Part shown: positions 16,341 through 25,294 of the stretch, piece after piece
Numbering within the stretch: position 1 is the stretch's first letter
Layout: each line of letters starts with the position of its first letter
From: Bacteroidota bacterium
GTDB lineage: Bacteria > Bacteroidota > Bacteroidia > Bacteroidales > VadinHA17
Direction: 5' to 3'
Assembly: GCA_011050615.1 (NCBI GenBank)
Contig: DRFJ01000051.1
Coordinates: 1-64,000 of the forward strand
Length of the DNA stretch: 64,000 nucleotides
Program-made: the position numbers and the translations under genes
The notes under the pieces: model-generated
What the model saw: only the letters and a program-made list of their open reading frames with translations
The model's database searches: none
Told to the model about the DNA's origin: nothing

Positions 16341-17345
16341 TTATTTCTTCAGTCTCCTGTCGGGGATATCTTTATCACCCAATCCCCTCAGCAATACTGA
16401 AGGATCAGAATTTATCTTGTTAGATGCTTCCTCAAGATTGGAAAGAGTAATTCTCAGCAGCCGTACACTCTCAGACAGTTCCCGGCTGTTTAAATCCACT
16501 TCCCTGTCGATCCTGTAAAGCAATTTTCTTGTTTGATCAGTAACTTCGGCAAGGTCAGAAATAAATACTTCCAGGTCTGTTTCCCTGAGGTGTTGTGAGA
16601 GTTCATAGGCATTGCCGAGTATTTGTTTTACACTATCGCTTCTTATAATATTATTTATCCCTGCAATTGTTTCGTTAAGTATCAATACAGAAGTGTCCAG
16701 CCTTGTAGCCACGAGGTTAGCCGTCGATACTGCCTCTCTCACCTCTTTCCTGTTTTCATTTATAAGGGTATCGATCATTTGCATGGTTTTATTCAGCTGT
16801 CGGGCAAGGATATTAATGTTCTCAGCGGCGTCAGAGAATTTGTCCATATTTTCAGGTTTGGTAAATAATTGAAGATTATTTATCACTTTTTCTGCTTTTT
16901 CTGCAATGATGTTTGCCTTACCTGTTATTTCCTGGGATGTTGAACTGCCCGATTGCAGGAATTCTCCACGTTTAAGGACGGCAGCCTCGTTGCTGCCGCC
17001 TCTTATTTCAATTGTCTTTAATCCTGTAATGCCAAGCGACACTATGTCTGCATAGGCATCTTTCTTTATAGGGGTTCCCGGTCGCAGTGACAGTTCAACA
17101 ATAATAGACCTGATATCCTTGGGGTCAATAAAGATATTTGATATTGTACCTATCTTTATTCCCAGATAATTTACCGGGCTTCCCACTTCCAGTCCGCTTA
17201 CAGAAACATCATGGTATGCCACATAGTAAACATCGGATTTTTCGAACAGTTTATTTGCGGCAAAAAACAATACCACTACAATCAGGATTGCGCCGCTGAA
17301 AAAAATAAATACACCAAGCCTTACTTTCTGGGTACGGGTTTTCAT
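16341..17345 (-). CDS. mlaD: MCE-domain protein (MlaD-like)
   Basis: The product is 334 aa. One N-terminal membrane helix (~10-30) is followed by a single MCE domain (~36-115: 'YYVAYHDVSVSGLEVGSPVN', 'GIKIGTISNIFID', 'ADIVSLGITGLKTIEIRGG'). The remainder is long and helical (~140-330), as in MCE proteins that build a needle-like tube toward the outer membrane. It forms a hexameric ring in known systems and carries lipids. It is first of the four core genes; the C-terminal helices plus the PqiC-like lipoprotein suggest a tunnel rather than a ferry mechanism. Confidence 0.9.
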   Translation of the reverse strand: MKTRTQKVRLGVFIFFSGAILIVVVLFFAANKLFEKSDVYYVAYHDVSVSGLEVGSPVNYLGIKIGTISNIFIDPKDIRSIIVELSLRPGTPIKKDAYADIVSLGITGLKTIEIRGGSNEAAVLKRGEFLQSGSSTSQEITGKANIIAEKAEKVINNLQLFTKPENMDKFSDAAENINILARQLNKTMQMIDTLINENRKEVREAVSTANLVATRLDTSVLILNETIAGINNIIRSDSVKQILGNAYELSQHLRETDLEVFISDLAEVTDQTRKLLYRIDREVDLNSRELSESVRLLRITLSNLEEASNKINSDPSVLLRGLGDKDIPDRRLKK

Positions 17346-17411
17346 TTCTTATATATTGTCCTGATCCTCAGAAGTATAAAAGTGTTGTTGATAACATGCT
17401 TCAGCTTCAGT

Positions 17412-17978
17412 TTATTCATTTCTAAGATCAAGGATTTGTTTATCAATATCTTCAAGTTCTTTCAGTAGCGATACGAACACTCTCTCCCTGAGGATATTAT
17501 CAGGAACTTCATTATCATTGTTTTTCACTTCAAGGTAGAATTTCATTCCGAGCTGTGAAGCGACATCCTTTTTCTGCCTGTTCAGCCTGCCCATTTCTAT
17601 ATTATCCCTGAGCTCATCGGCCACGGCCTGTGCTTTATTTACCCCCTCACGTGTGAGGTTAAACCCGGATTTAAAAGTTTCTGATGATTTATCCCTTATC
17701 TTGCCGAAGAGTCTTTCGGAATAGGCTGAGATTTTCTCACCCACCTTACGGGCTTCCTCACCTGCTATCTTTGTTCCTTCGGAAATATTCTCACCTGTTT
17801 CTTCCCGGCAGCCTGATTCGGAGACGGACTCTCCTGCCTGTCTGAGGTTTTCTTCAATATCTTCTGCTGATTCTTCAAATTCTTCCTTTACGTCCTCAGC
17901 TTTATCTTTAATTTCATCTACTTTATCTTCTGCTGTTTTCTTTATTTTTTCAGCTTCATTTTTAACTTTTTTACTCAT
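17412..17978 (-). CDS. Charged coiled-coil/amphipathic protein (YtxH- or LEA-like)
   Basis: The product is 188 aa, dominated by Lys/Glu helices. Residues 1-50 carry repeats of the type KKTAEDKVDEIKDKAEDVKE, similar to apolipoprotein- or YtxH-like stress proteins. No signal peptide or transmembrane segment is present. It lies 66 bp upstream of the mlaD-like gene on the same strand, with the double-TAG lipoprotein just upstream of it, so it may be part of the same transcript. A role at the envelope or in stress is only a guess. Confidence 0.6.
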   Translation of the reverse strand: MSKKVKNEAEKIKKTAEDKVDEIKDKAEDVKEEFEESAEDIEENLRQAGESVSESGCREETGENISEGTKIAGEEARKVGEKISAYSERLFGKIRDKSSETFKSGFNLTREGVNKAQAVADELRDNIEMGRLNRQKKDVASQLGMKFYLEVKNNDNEVPDNILRERVFVSLLKELEDIDKQILDLRNE

Positions 17979-17999
17979 TTTCTTTTTTTTGAATCTTTA

Positions 18000-18722
18000 C
18001 TACCCATAAATTATTGTTTTTTTATTTTTCGACGACCCAGCGTATAAAGAACACCAAATTAAAATGATGCCAATTACTCCGATTATTAAAACAGTCTTCG
18101 TCACATTCCTGACATTTTTTGCCCTCCGGGCTTCAATCTCGGACATCTGCTTTGAAAGCTGTGCCTAATCTTCAGCAATTTCTGATCTCAGGATATCTAT
18201 CTGCTTTCTCCTCAGCTCAATTGATTCTTCAATTGATTCAAGCACACCGGATTCGGCATCCAGCCGGGTGATTCCTTCAATCTTCTCAGGAGCTTCCCTC
18301 TCATCCAACATTTCTTTTTCACGTTCAGCAAGTTGAGCCTGCCGCGCTTCCAGGTTGGATATCTCATCAATGATTTCATATAACTCCTTGCTTTTAACAA
18401 GTTCCGTTTCTTCTTCAAGGGCTATAATCCTGCTGTTCAAGTTAGCTTTTTTTTCTGACAATTTACTCTTTAGTCTGTTAAGATTTTCAAGATCCTGATC
18501 AAGAGCCAGTCGTTCTTTTTCAAGCCTGTCTATCTCCTCCCTGGTAAATCCGGCAATAGTTTTATCCCTGTCATACTCTGAGTCCATCATGTCTCTAAGT
18601 TTTTCCCTTGACTCCGATTTCTGCTAATCAAGCAACTTCTGTGCTCCCTTCTCTGACTTCTTGCCCGGACATGAACCGATTACCATTATTAAGATAAATA
18701 ACGGGATCAGTAACCTGAGCAC
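18000..18722 (-). pseudogene. Coiled-coil lipoprotein gene interrupted by two in-frame TAG codons
   Basis: One frame stays open from a GTG at 18720-18722 to TAG at 18000-18002 except for two TAG codons, at 18624-18626 and 18165-18167, both preceded by GAT. Before the first TAG is a lipoprotein signal peptide (LRLLIPLFILIMVIGS-C). Between the TAGs is a 141-residue coiled coil starting at the ATG at 18590. After the second TAG come ~54 residues with a membrane helix (TKTVLIIGVIGIILIWC). The three pieces form one sensible lipoprotein/coiled-coil/TM layout, so they are parts of one gene. There is no frameshift. It is either a young pseudogene, read through, or split; the coiled-coil part alone could be translated from 18590. 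Confidence 0.65.
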
Positions 18723-18978
18723 CCTGTGCAGTTAAAATTCATTTTGTGTTCCTCCATATTTTAGTAATTTTTATTTGTTATCAGTTTGTAAGATGTAACC
18801 ATAATAATTTTCCAGTGATCGAAAGTCCCTTTTAAAACTAAATATTAACATATGTAAATAACATACACATTTTTTCAGGATTTCCAAATTTTTCTTTCAA
18901 GAAGGGATTCAGATTCGTGATTTCAATCTGATTTTTTTACATTTACTGGTGTTTCAATACAAGTTAATATTCAGTAAG

Positions 18979-20184
18979 ATGAGCATTAAAAGAATAATAA
19001 CAGTCCCTGTGTATATCTTCTGCCTGCTTCCATTGATTTTCGGGAATATTGAGGTTATTGGGAAAGATAATCTTTCAGGTCCATCGCGACAAGATAAATC
19101 CACGCCATGGGAAGAAATGAATTTCAGGGTAATGAAAATCAATGACAGACTTGTTCGATTCATTGTCAGTTCCGAGCTTGATCCTGTCGATCCTTTTGGA
19201 GGAACAGGGAACTACGGAGGACATAAGCTCTTCGATGATGATTCTGCCACCGCCTGGGTTGAAGGGCTTGGTGGTCATGGTGAAGGCGAGTATATAATTG
19301 CAGGTCTTGGTAAAAATTTACCTCTCACTTTAAATATTCAAAACGGCTACCAGAAATCGGAAAAGCTGTATAAAATGAATAGCCGTCCCCGTGTACTCAG
19401 GCTAAGCGTTTATGCAGGTATCTTCCTGGAAGGTGACCAGTCAGAAATAGCCTGCCGTTACAGGATAAAAGAACTTCCCCTTGAAAAATACATTGAACTG
19501 GATGACAGAATGGGTAATCAGTCTTTTGATATAACTTTCCCCGGAAATTACACTAATTACAGGGATTCCCTTGTAACATTATTTAAATCGGACTTTGCAG
19601 AGGAACTGGAACAGAGAAGGAATATGTGTCCCACATGCGATCTGGCTCCTCGTTTAAATTTCTTTATGAAACTTGAAATAAAAAGTGTCTATCCAGGATC
19701 AGAATGGGACGACACCTGCATTTCAGGAATTTCATTTGATTATCCTCAAGGGAGGCATGAAGTGATCAGCAACAGTGACATTATATTGAAGGTATACGAG
19801 GACAAAAACCCGGCATCCGGGAAGATCTATGTGGACACGGACAGGGAAACAGGTATTGTTCTTATTGACAGGACAGAGCTTTCTGAATATGCAAACATGG
19901 AAGATAACGAAAATATAAGTGTGGTCCTTATGGCTGTCAGCACCGATAAAGAATGGGCCCAGGTAGATTTTATTATATCCGGAGAAGGTCAGGGCAGAGC
20001 CGAAGAATATTCGGCACTTTACAATATAAGAATGCTCCGCAGGGTTGATGAGTCCGTACTTGATATAAAATACGGAATGTTTGGTTTTGTTGAGGATAAT
20101 GGGAAGATATGGCTTGATACTATAGATGGGTTCGTTGATCTTGACAGGGTGAGGGAAGAGATGAGAAATGAGAAACCATTTTAA
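18979..20184 (+). CDS. Secreted protein with NADase-type glycan-binding-like domain
   Basis: The product is 401 aa from Met at 18979; an in-frame ATG at 18949 would put ten residues before the signal peptide (KRIITVPVYIFCLLPLIFG). Residues ~60-200 contain 'GGHKLFDDDSATAWVEG', 'GEGEYIIAGL' and 'NGYQKSEKLYKMNSRPRVLR', a pattern of discoidin-like NADase-type glycan-binding domains. The C-terminal half is beta-rich and unrecognised. No catalytic motif is visible. It stands alone between the coiled-coil genes (divergent) and a convergent phosphatase whose stop overlaps its own. A carbohydrate- or surface-binding role is likely but unproven. Confidence 0.65.
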   Translation: MSIKRIITVPVYIFCLLPLIFGNIEVIGKDNLSGPSRQDKSTPWEEMNFRVMKINDRLVRFIVSSELDPVDPFGGTGNYGGHKLFDDDSATAWVEGLGGHGEGEYIIAGLGKNLPLTLNIQNGYQKSEKLYKMNSRPRVLRLSVYAGIFLEGDQSEIACRYRIKELPLEKYIELDDRMGNQSFDITFPGNYTNYRDSLVTLFKSDFAEELEQRRNMCPTCDLAPRLNFFMKLEIKSVYPGSEWDDTCISGISFDYPQGRHEVISNSDIILKVYEDKNPASGKIYVDTDRETGIVLIDRTELSEYANMEDNENISVVLMAVSTDKEWAQVDFIISGEGQGRAEEYSALYNIRMLRRVDESVLDIKYGMFGFVEDNGKIWLDTIDGFVDLDRVREEMRNEKPF

Positions 20185-20861
20185 ATCTCGCAGCTTATTG
20201 AGTATAGTTCCATTTTCAAAAGGTCAATGGCAGTCAGATCACCCAGTCCGTATTCTTTCCCGTAAACGCATCCTGTATCAATATTTATCACTGAAGGAGA
20301 TTTTTTAATCTGTTCCTTCAGTTCTGAAAGAGGATGGGGCCTGTGTCCATGAACAATTATTTTACCTTTGAAGACAGGTGAATGATATTCATAGCGTCTT
20401 TCCCAGATCATACTGTAAGTATCCCGGAAAGGATCCTCAATATCGTCATTAAAGCCCCCGTGAACAAAAATAAAATTTCCTGTCTTATGATAAAAGGGCA
20501 TTGACAACAGGAAATCCATATACTTCCTGTCAATCTCGTTAACTGAGGATACGCCAAAGCTTCTGAGAGTCTCATCGCCCCCGTTCATCATCCAGTTATA
20601 ATTATCAAGAGGACTTCTGGGGGCATTAATCATCATATTTTCATGATTGCCCATGAGGGTCACCACTTCATAACCTTCAGAAGCCAGTTTCATAATCAGG
20701 TCAAGCACTCCCTTACTGTCGGGCCCCCTGTCAATGTAGTCACCCAGCAGTATTAGCTTATCTTTTTTTGTTAGTCTTACATGGTCATTTATCAGGACGT
20801 TCAGTCTGTCAGAGCAACCATGAGAATCTCCTATTGCCAGTAAGCGCCCATTCATACTCAA
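20181..20861 (-). CDS. PPP-type metallophosphoesterase (Ser/Thr or dinucleoside tetraphosphate phosphatase)
   Basis: The product is 226 aa. The metal-binding blocks are complete: GDSHG (residues 11-15), LLGDYIDRGPDS, LMGNHENMM, then 'FVHGGF' and 'VHGHRPH'. This set defines the PPP/ApaH-like family, which hydrolyses phosphoproteins or Ap4A. Its stop overlaps the stop of the convergent NADase-type gene by 3 bp. Upstream is a broken SGNH hydrolase. Specificity cannot be assigned. Confidence 0.88.
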   Translation of the reverse strand: MSMNGRLLAIGDSHGCSDRLNVLINDHVRLTKKDKLILLGDYIDRGPDSKGVLDLIMKLASEGYEVVTLMGNHENMMINAPRSPLDNYNWMMNGGDETLRSFGVSSVNEIDRKYMDFLLSMPFYHKTGNFIFVHGGFNDDIEDPFRDTYSMIWERRYEYHSPVFKGKIIVHGHRPHPLSELKEQIKKSPSVINIDTGCVYGKEYGLGDLTAIDLLKMELYSISCEI

Positions 20862-20862
20862 A

Positions 20863-21162
20863 TTATTTCAGAAGTTCGTATACATGGGAATATATCCCGT
20901 CAATCCAGAGGCCGTACATCTTACCCGAGGGATACAATCCATCTGCGGCCAGCATTGTATCATCAGCAGAAGCTTTCCTTGATATGTCAGTTATATCAGA
21001 ATATTTCACTCCTGCATAGCTGCATTCCTCCCTGACCACATTATTAAATGCATCAGTTTCAGAAGCTATTTGCTGACTGTCCCTGTCGGCGGCAAAGGGC
21101 ATCACACCCCAGTCAGGTATTGAGAGCATGATAATATTTGCATCATTTGTCTTATTACTTGT
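20863..21162 (-). pseudogene. 3' remnant of an SGNH/GDSL hydrolase
   Basis: The last ~100 codons read as the C-terminal part of a GDSL hydrolase: 'IIMLSIPDWGVMPFA', 'DISRKASADDTMLAADGLYP' with the block-V-type D-G-L-x-P in place of D-x-x-H. Block I with the nucleophile (GDS) and block III (G-x-N) are absent. The frame continues upstream to 21492 but that part lacks family resemblance and runs over the start of the M81 gene. The fragment is best read as a gene decayed at its 5' end. It lies 1 bp before the phosphatase start on the same strand. Confidence 0.7.
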
Positions 21163-21370
21163 ATCATAGCAGTTTCCGGAGAAGATGCTGGAAACTGTTA
21201 TTGCCATACCCGGGAATCTGTTCATAGTTTCTTTGTCAATGTTTACTTTAATACAACAAATGAATAATCCTTCCTGTTTTAATATTATCTGAACTTTATA
21301 AACAGTATTCGAAGGTAGTAAATCCGATCCTAAATTCTTAACTTCACCGGTAAACTGAAAAACACCTGTC

Positions 21371-22897
21371 ATGAAAAAAATAATTATTGCTTCCATTTCA
21401 TTTCTTTTCATTCTTTCATGCAAGAGTGACAGGCAATCAGGAAAAGAAGATTTCAGGATTGGCATAGCCACTTTTTCACACGAGACCTGCACTTTCTGTC
21501 CCCGGCCTACAGGGACAGAGGAGTTTGAATATTACGGTGCCCCGCTCAAAGGCGACGAAGTATTGAATTCCGATTCATATATAAAGGGCTTCGTTGATCG
21601 CATTCATGAGTACGGTGGTGTGCAGCTCGAGGGGATAACATCGCCGAGGGATGCTGTCGGTGGTTCCTCGGGCAGTTGGATAACAAAAGAAGCTTTTGAC
21701 AAATACACAGGAGCCATGCAGGATGATATTAAGAAGAATGGCCCATATGACGGTATTTATCTTTCTTTGCACGGCGCCATGGCTGTTACCGGAATTCCAA
21801 AACCTGAAGCAGAGATAGTCAGGCGGCTTCGGAAGGTTGCAGGTGATATCCCGGTAATAGTAACTCTCGATCTGCATGCTAATGAGGACCATGAACTTTC
21901 GGATGCAGCAACAGGTGTTATAATAATCAAGAGGTATCCTCATTACGACACTTATAATCAGGGGGCCAGGGCAGCCAGGCTGATGATAAATACACTCAGG
22001 GGTGATTATCTTCCGGTAATGGCCACAAGGAAACCGGGTGTTATAACACCAAGTGTATACCAGGGTACCGGCGTTTCACCGGCAATGGAAATTATGGAAA
22101 GGGCAAGACGATGGGAGGACCGGGTACCCGGTGTTTACGTTTCGGTTGCTTTTGGTTTTGCCTATGCTGATGTACCAGACGTCGGAGCCACGACAATGGT
22201 CATAACAAACAATAACCAGGAGCTGGCTGACAGTATAGCCGATGATATGAGTGGATACATCTGGAGGGTGAGGCATCAGTTTGCCGGCAAAAAATTACCC
22301 GGCACCGCAGAAGGGGTTCGACTAAGCATAAAGGCGGCAAAAGAAGGCAGGACGCCGGTGGTGATAGCGGACCACAGTGACCGTACAGGGAACTCAACGC
22401 ATATACTGGCCGAACTGATAAGGCAGGGTGCTGAAAATTTCTGTATAGCCACAATTGCTGACGAGAAATTAATTAAGCAACTGTTGGAGTCGGACACAAA
22501 GGCTGGCAGCATGATTAAGGTAATGGTTGGAGGGTATGCCGACGAATATGCCGGTGAGCCGGTTCCAATAGAAGGCACACTTGAATATTTTGACAGCTAC
22601 GGCAGGTATGATAAGGCTGCTGTGATCAGATTCGGCAAGGATAACACAATAATAATCACCCCCGAACTGCACCAGGTAACTGACATCGGCATACTTGGCG
22701 CTATGGGTCTTGATATTAATAAAATAGATATAATTTCGCTAAAATCAAGGGTACACTTCAGGAGAGGCTTTTATGAAAACGGGCTGGCCGGGGCGATATA
22801 TGAAGTGGATGCACCGGGTCTCGGACCTGCCGACCTGACAAGTATTGAGTATAAGAATATACCAGAAGATATATACCCGGTTTACAGGAGAGAATAA
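21371..22897 (+). CDS. M81-family (MlrC-like) metallopeptidase, predicted lipoprotein
   Basis: The product is 508 aa. A signal peptide ends in FILS-C17, so the enzyme is probably lipid-anchored outside the cytoplasm, which is unusual for MlrC relatives. The N-terminal MlrC domain shows 'GIATFSHETCTF', 'LSLHGAMAV' and 'VTLDLHANEDH', which carry the metal ligands; the C-terminal domain begins near 'PVVIADHSDRTGNS'. The family includes microcystinase C and other amidases or peptidases. The substrate is unknown. It stands alone, with a hairpin at 22954-22986 separating it from the convergent ATPase. Confidence 0.88.
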   Translation: MKKIIIASISFLFILSCKSDRQSGKEDFRIGIATFSHETCTFCPRPTGTEEFEYYGAPLKGDEVLNSDSYIKGFVDRIHEYGGVQLEGITSPRDAVGGSSGSWITKEAFDKYTGAMQDDIKKNGPYDGIYLSLHGAMAVTGIPKPEAEIVRRLRKVAGDIPVIVTLDLHANEDHELSDAATGVIIIKRYPHYDTYNQGARAARLMINTLRGDYLPVMATRKPGVITPSVYQGTGVSPAMEIMERARRWEDRVPGVYVSVAFGFAYADVPDVGATTMVITNNNQELADSIADDMSGYIWRVRHQFAGKKLPGTAEGVRLSIKAAKEGRTPVVIADHSDRTGNSTHILAELIRQGAENFCIATIADEKLIKQLLESDTKAGSMIKVMVGGYADEYAGEPVPIEGTLEYFDSYGRYDKAAVIRFGKDNTIIITPELHQVTDIGILGAMGLDINKIDIISLKSRVHFRRGFYENGLAGAIYEVDAPGLGPADLTSIEYKNIPEDIYPVYRRE

Positions 22898-22953
22898 TCA
22901 TGCACCATAATCTTAGCCATGAACAAAAATACGGGTAGGGGAATGTATCATTT

Positions 22954-22986
22954 TTACTGACAGCCCGATACTTAGCCTGTCAGTAA
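22954..22986. terminator. Hairpin between convergent M81 and OLD-like genes
   Basis: TTACTGACAG (22954-22963) and CTGTCAGTAA (22977-22986) form a perfect 10-bp stem with a 13-nt loop between two converging genes. There is no strong T-run on either side, but an A/T-rich flank follows in both directions. A shared bidirectional terminator is the likely role. Confidence 0.55.
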
Positions 22987-23000
22987 CGAAGATTCTATGC

Positions 23001-25289
23001 TTATTTAAACTTCTGAAGTATATTGATAAGGAGCATCAGGTTCTCTTTTGATTCTTCATCAAGGTTTGACCTGGTAATTTTTCCATTATTCACCTCCCCG
23101 AGGAATTTGCTCAGGAGGAAATTCCTGGGAAGTTCATTTAAATTTATATGCTCAGAGTTGGATACAGTAATTCCCTCCCTTGTTTTCAGGATAAGGTTCT
23201 TAAAATCCAGGGTTGAAAGAAGATCTTCCGCATTCATGAATTCCTCGGGCATAATAATAATATTTTCATTTTCCCCGGGTTTATTTGTAAACACCATCTT
23301 CTCGAGTTGCCTGGCAATCTCTATCTCCTTATCGTTATGGAAGAGGAGGACTGCAAACTTCATTCCCCAGCCCATTAATATGTTGCACATCAGCGGTATG
23401 GAGGAAGAATTCGTGGATGGGATGAAGTGTATTCTTCCTTTATAACCTGTTAGTTTAACAGCAGCATTCATCATATAGAAGGTGCCCACATTATTAACGA
23501 TGATATTATGTTTATCGACTGAGAATTCCTGGTCACCAACAGGATTACCCATGATACTCTGCAAGGGTGACAGGGTATCAGGTGAAGCATCACCAAGTCG
23601 TGCAGCATCCAGTAATACGGTTGTTGACCTGTGATCTGCCAGGTCATTCCTTTGTACAGCCAGGATCCTGTGTAATTTATTTATATCGACAAGGTGAGGT
23701 GAATGTGTTGTATATATTATCTGTATATTTTCCTTTATGTCTTCAAAGACTTTCAGCACATCTTCCTGGGCACGTGCATGAAGGCTTACCCCCGGCTCAT
23801 CCACCAGGAGGATAAGGTGTTTATTAGCCCTCCGGGATGCAGCCATCAGTTCAAGGTAGAAGGAAAGGAACCATCTTACTCCCCTGCTGCGCTGCTTGGG
23901 ATACAGTCTCTCACCTTCATCCTTTACCCAGAATTCAAGGTAAGGTTTTCCGGCCTTCGCACCATGGTTGGTACTGTAATGGTCGAGTTCAAAATTGATT
24001 CTTATCTTATTGTGCCTGCCAACATACTGTTGCCAGAAATCCTGGAAATCAAGTGTGATTTTTGTATTAAGATTCTCAATTTTCTGTTTGAGTATCCTGG
24101 ATGAGGGCTGCTGGAAAAAGGAATAATCAAGCTCTGCCAGGGTAAGAAAATTCCTAGCTGCCTTATAACCTTCAATATTCTGGTTATCAGAAACCAGGTC
24201 TTCCATGTCTATCCGGTTCGGGAGCAGGCTTCCAAAGTCTTCAAATATTTCAAAATGAGGACAGTCAGCGGACAATATCTCACCCAGCTCCCTTGGAATG
24301 TATTCAAGTTTCCTTTCGTCCTCAATTTTTTGCAGTTTAATTCTGGCCTTTTCTTCCGGAAGACCGTCAAAAATGAAACCACATAATAAGGTCTTCATGT
24401 CCAGCTCCTTTTCAAGTCTTTCCTTTTTGCTTACCGTTGATTTAAATTCTTTCAGCACTTTCTCCCATTCACCACGGGAAAGATATTCAAGTGAGGGGCC
24501 TGACAGCAAGGTCATAGTCTGGTGCCTTTCTTCCAGTCTCATTGAAATATCATCAAGCTTTTTATTAACAGACTCAAGCTCGCTCTCAGTCTTCAGGCGA
24601 TCTTCAACAACACTGACCATGCTGCTGTTGTCTTCCAGGAAAGAATTTACCTTATCCAACTCACCGCGTGTTTCTTCGAAAGACTCGCTAAGCTTTTCCA
24701 GGGTATTGTCAGCATCGTCTTTCAGGTCAGTCTTCTTTCTCCTGAAAAATCGCAATCCGCCTTCTTTTGCCGGATGTTCATCAAGTTTTATCTGTATCGA
24801 ATTCAGTTTGTCAGTCAGTTTTTGTTTTTTCTTCCTTGCCTCATCCAGTTCAGAATAAAATGCCTTAATTTTTTCACCTGTCTCAATCAATTCCTTTTTC
24901 CTGCCATTTTCCACTTCCTTAATATAATCGAGTAATTCCCCTCCTATATCCATCTGGGATTCAAGGTCAGCCTTCCATGAACGTATAAGGGTTATATTGT
25001 TTAATGAATTTACAAGTTTATCAAATTCATCATTTACAGGGTGCAATTTACTTTTAAGGTAAGCTTCAGGTACTTCAAAGCTACAGGTAACTTTAGGCAG
25101 TGAAAGATCACTCCTGAGCACATCCTCAGAGATCACCCCTGATGAAAATACTTCCAGTCCTTCAAGTATTGAAGTTTTCCCTGACTCGTTCTGGCCTATC
25201 AGGCAGGTTATGTTATCGGGTGATACGGTTTGCATGCCGGTATCGACAATTGATCTGAAATTTTCTATTCGGAAAGCTTTTAATCTCAT
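23001..25289 (-). CDS. OLD-family-like AAA ATPase with degenerate Toprim region
   Basis: The product is 762 aa. Walker A GQNESGKT is at 32-39. A long coiled coil occupies ~90-300. Near residue 500 are Walker B 'HLILLVDEPGVSLHARA' and H-loop 'TTHSPHLVD'. From 593 the C-terminal part aligns by eye with OLD Toprim domains, including 'AEDLLSTLDFKNLIL', but the key acidic residues are changed: the V-E-G position is V-N599-N, and the D-x-D position is H651-N-D653. Nuclease activity is therefore doubtful. The gene starts 5 bp after the SpoIIE phosphatase stop, so the two form an operon. A role in DNA maintenance, defence or signalling is open. Confidence 0.8.
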   Translation of the reverse strand: MRLKAFRIENFRSIVDTGMQTVSPDNITCLIGQNESGKTSILEGLEVFSSGVISEDVLRSDLSLPKVTCSFEVPEAYLKSKLHPVNDEFDKLVNSLNNITLIRSWKADLESQMDIGGELLDYIKEVENGRKKELIETGEKIKAFYSELDEARKKKQKLTDKLNSIQIKLDEHPAKEGGLRFFRRKKTDLKDDADNTLEKLSESFEETRGELDKVNSFLEDNSSMVSVVEDRLKTESELESVNKKLDDISMRLEERHQTMTLLSGPSLEYLSRGEWEKVLKEFKSTVSKKERLEKELDMKTLLCGFIFDGLPEEKARIKLQKIEDERKLEYIPRELGEILSADCPHFEIFEDFGSLLPNRIDMEDLVSDNQNIEGYKAARNFLTLAELDYSFFQQPSSRILKQKIENLNTKITLDFQDFWQQYVGRHNKIRINFELDHYSTNHGAKAGKPYLEFWVKDEGERLYPKQRSRGVRWFLSFYLELMAASRRANKHLILLVDEPGVSLHARAQEDVLKVFEDIKENIQIIYTTHSPHLVDINKLHRILAVQRNDLADHRSTTVLLDAARLGDASPDTLSPLQSIMGNPVGDQEFSVDKHNIIVNNVGTFYMMNAAVKLTGYKGRIHFIPSTNSSSIPLMCNILMGWGMKFAVLLFHNDKEIEIARQLEKMVFTNKPGENENIIIMPEEFMNAEDLLSTLDFKNLILKTREGITVSNSEHINLNELPRNFLLSKFLGEVNNGKITRSNLDEESKENLMLLINILQKFK

Positions 25290-25294
25290 ATTCT

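Noticed and set aside
18000-18722. Genome-wide reassignment of TAG to an amino acid
   Set aside because: Several intact genes in the window end in TAG at the expected length (1032, 14566, 29694, 52040), so TAG works as a stop here.
20863-21492. A full-length 209-residue hydrolase gene
   Set aside because: The first ~100 codons lack family resemblance and overlap the start of the M81 gene; only the 3' part is recognisable.
24298-24858. Plus-strand ORF of 186 codons, Ser/Phe-rich
   Set aside because: It is the antisense shadow of the coiled-coil part of the OLD-like ATPase.
23001-25289. Gabija GajA
   Set aside because: No UvrD-like GajB helicase follows and the Toprim acids are replaced, so Gabija is not supported.
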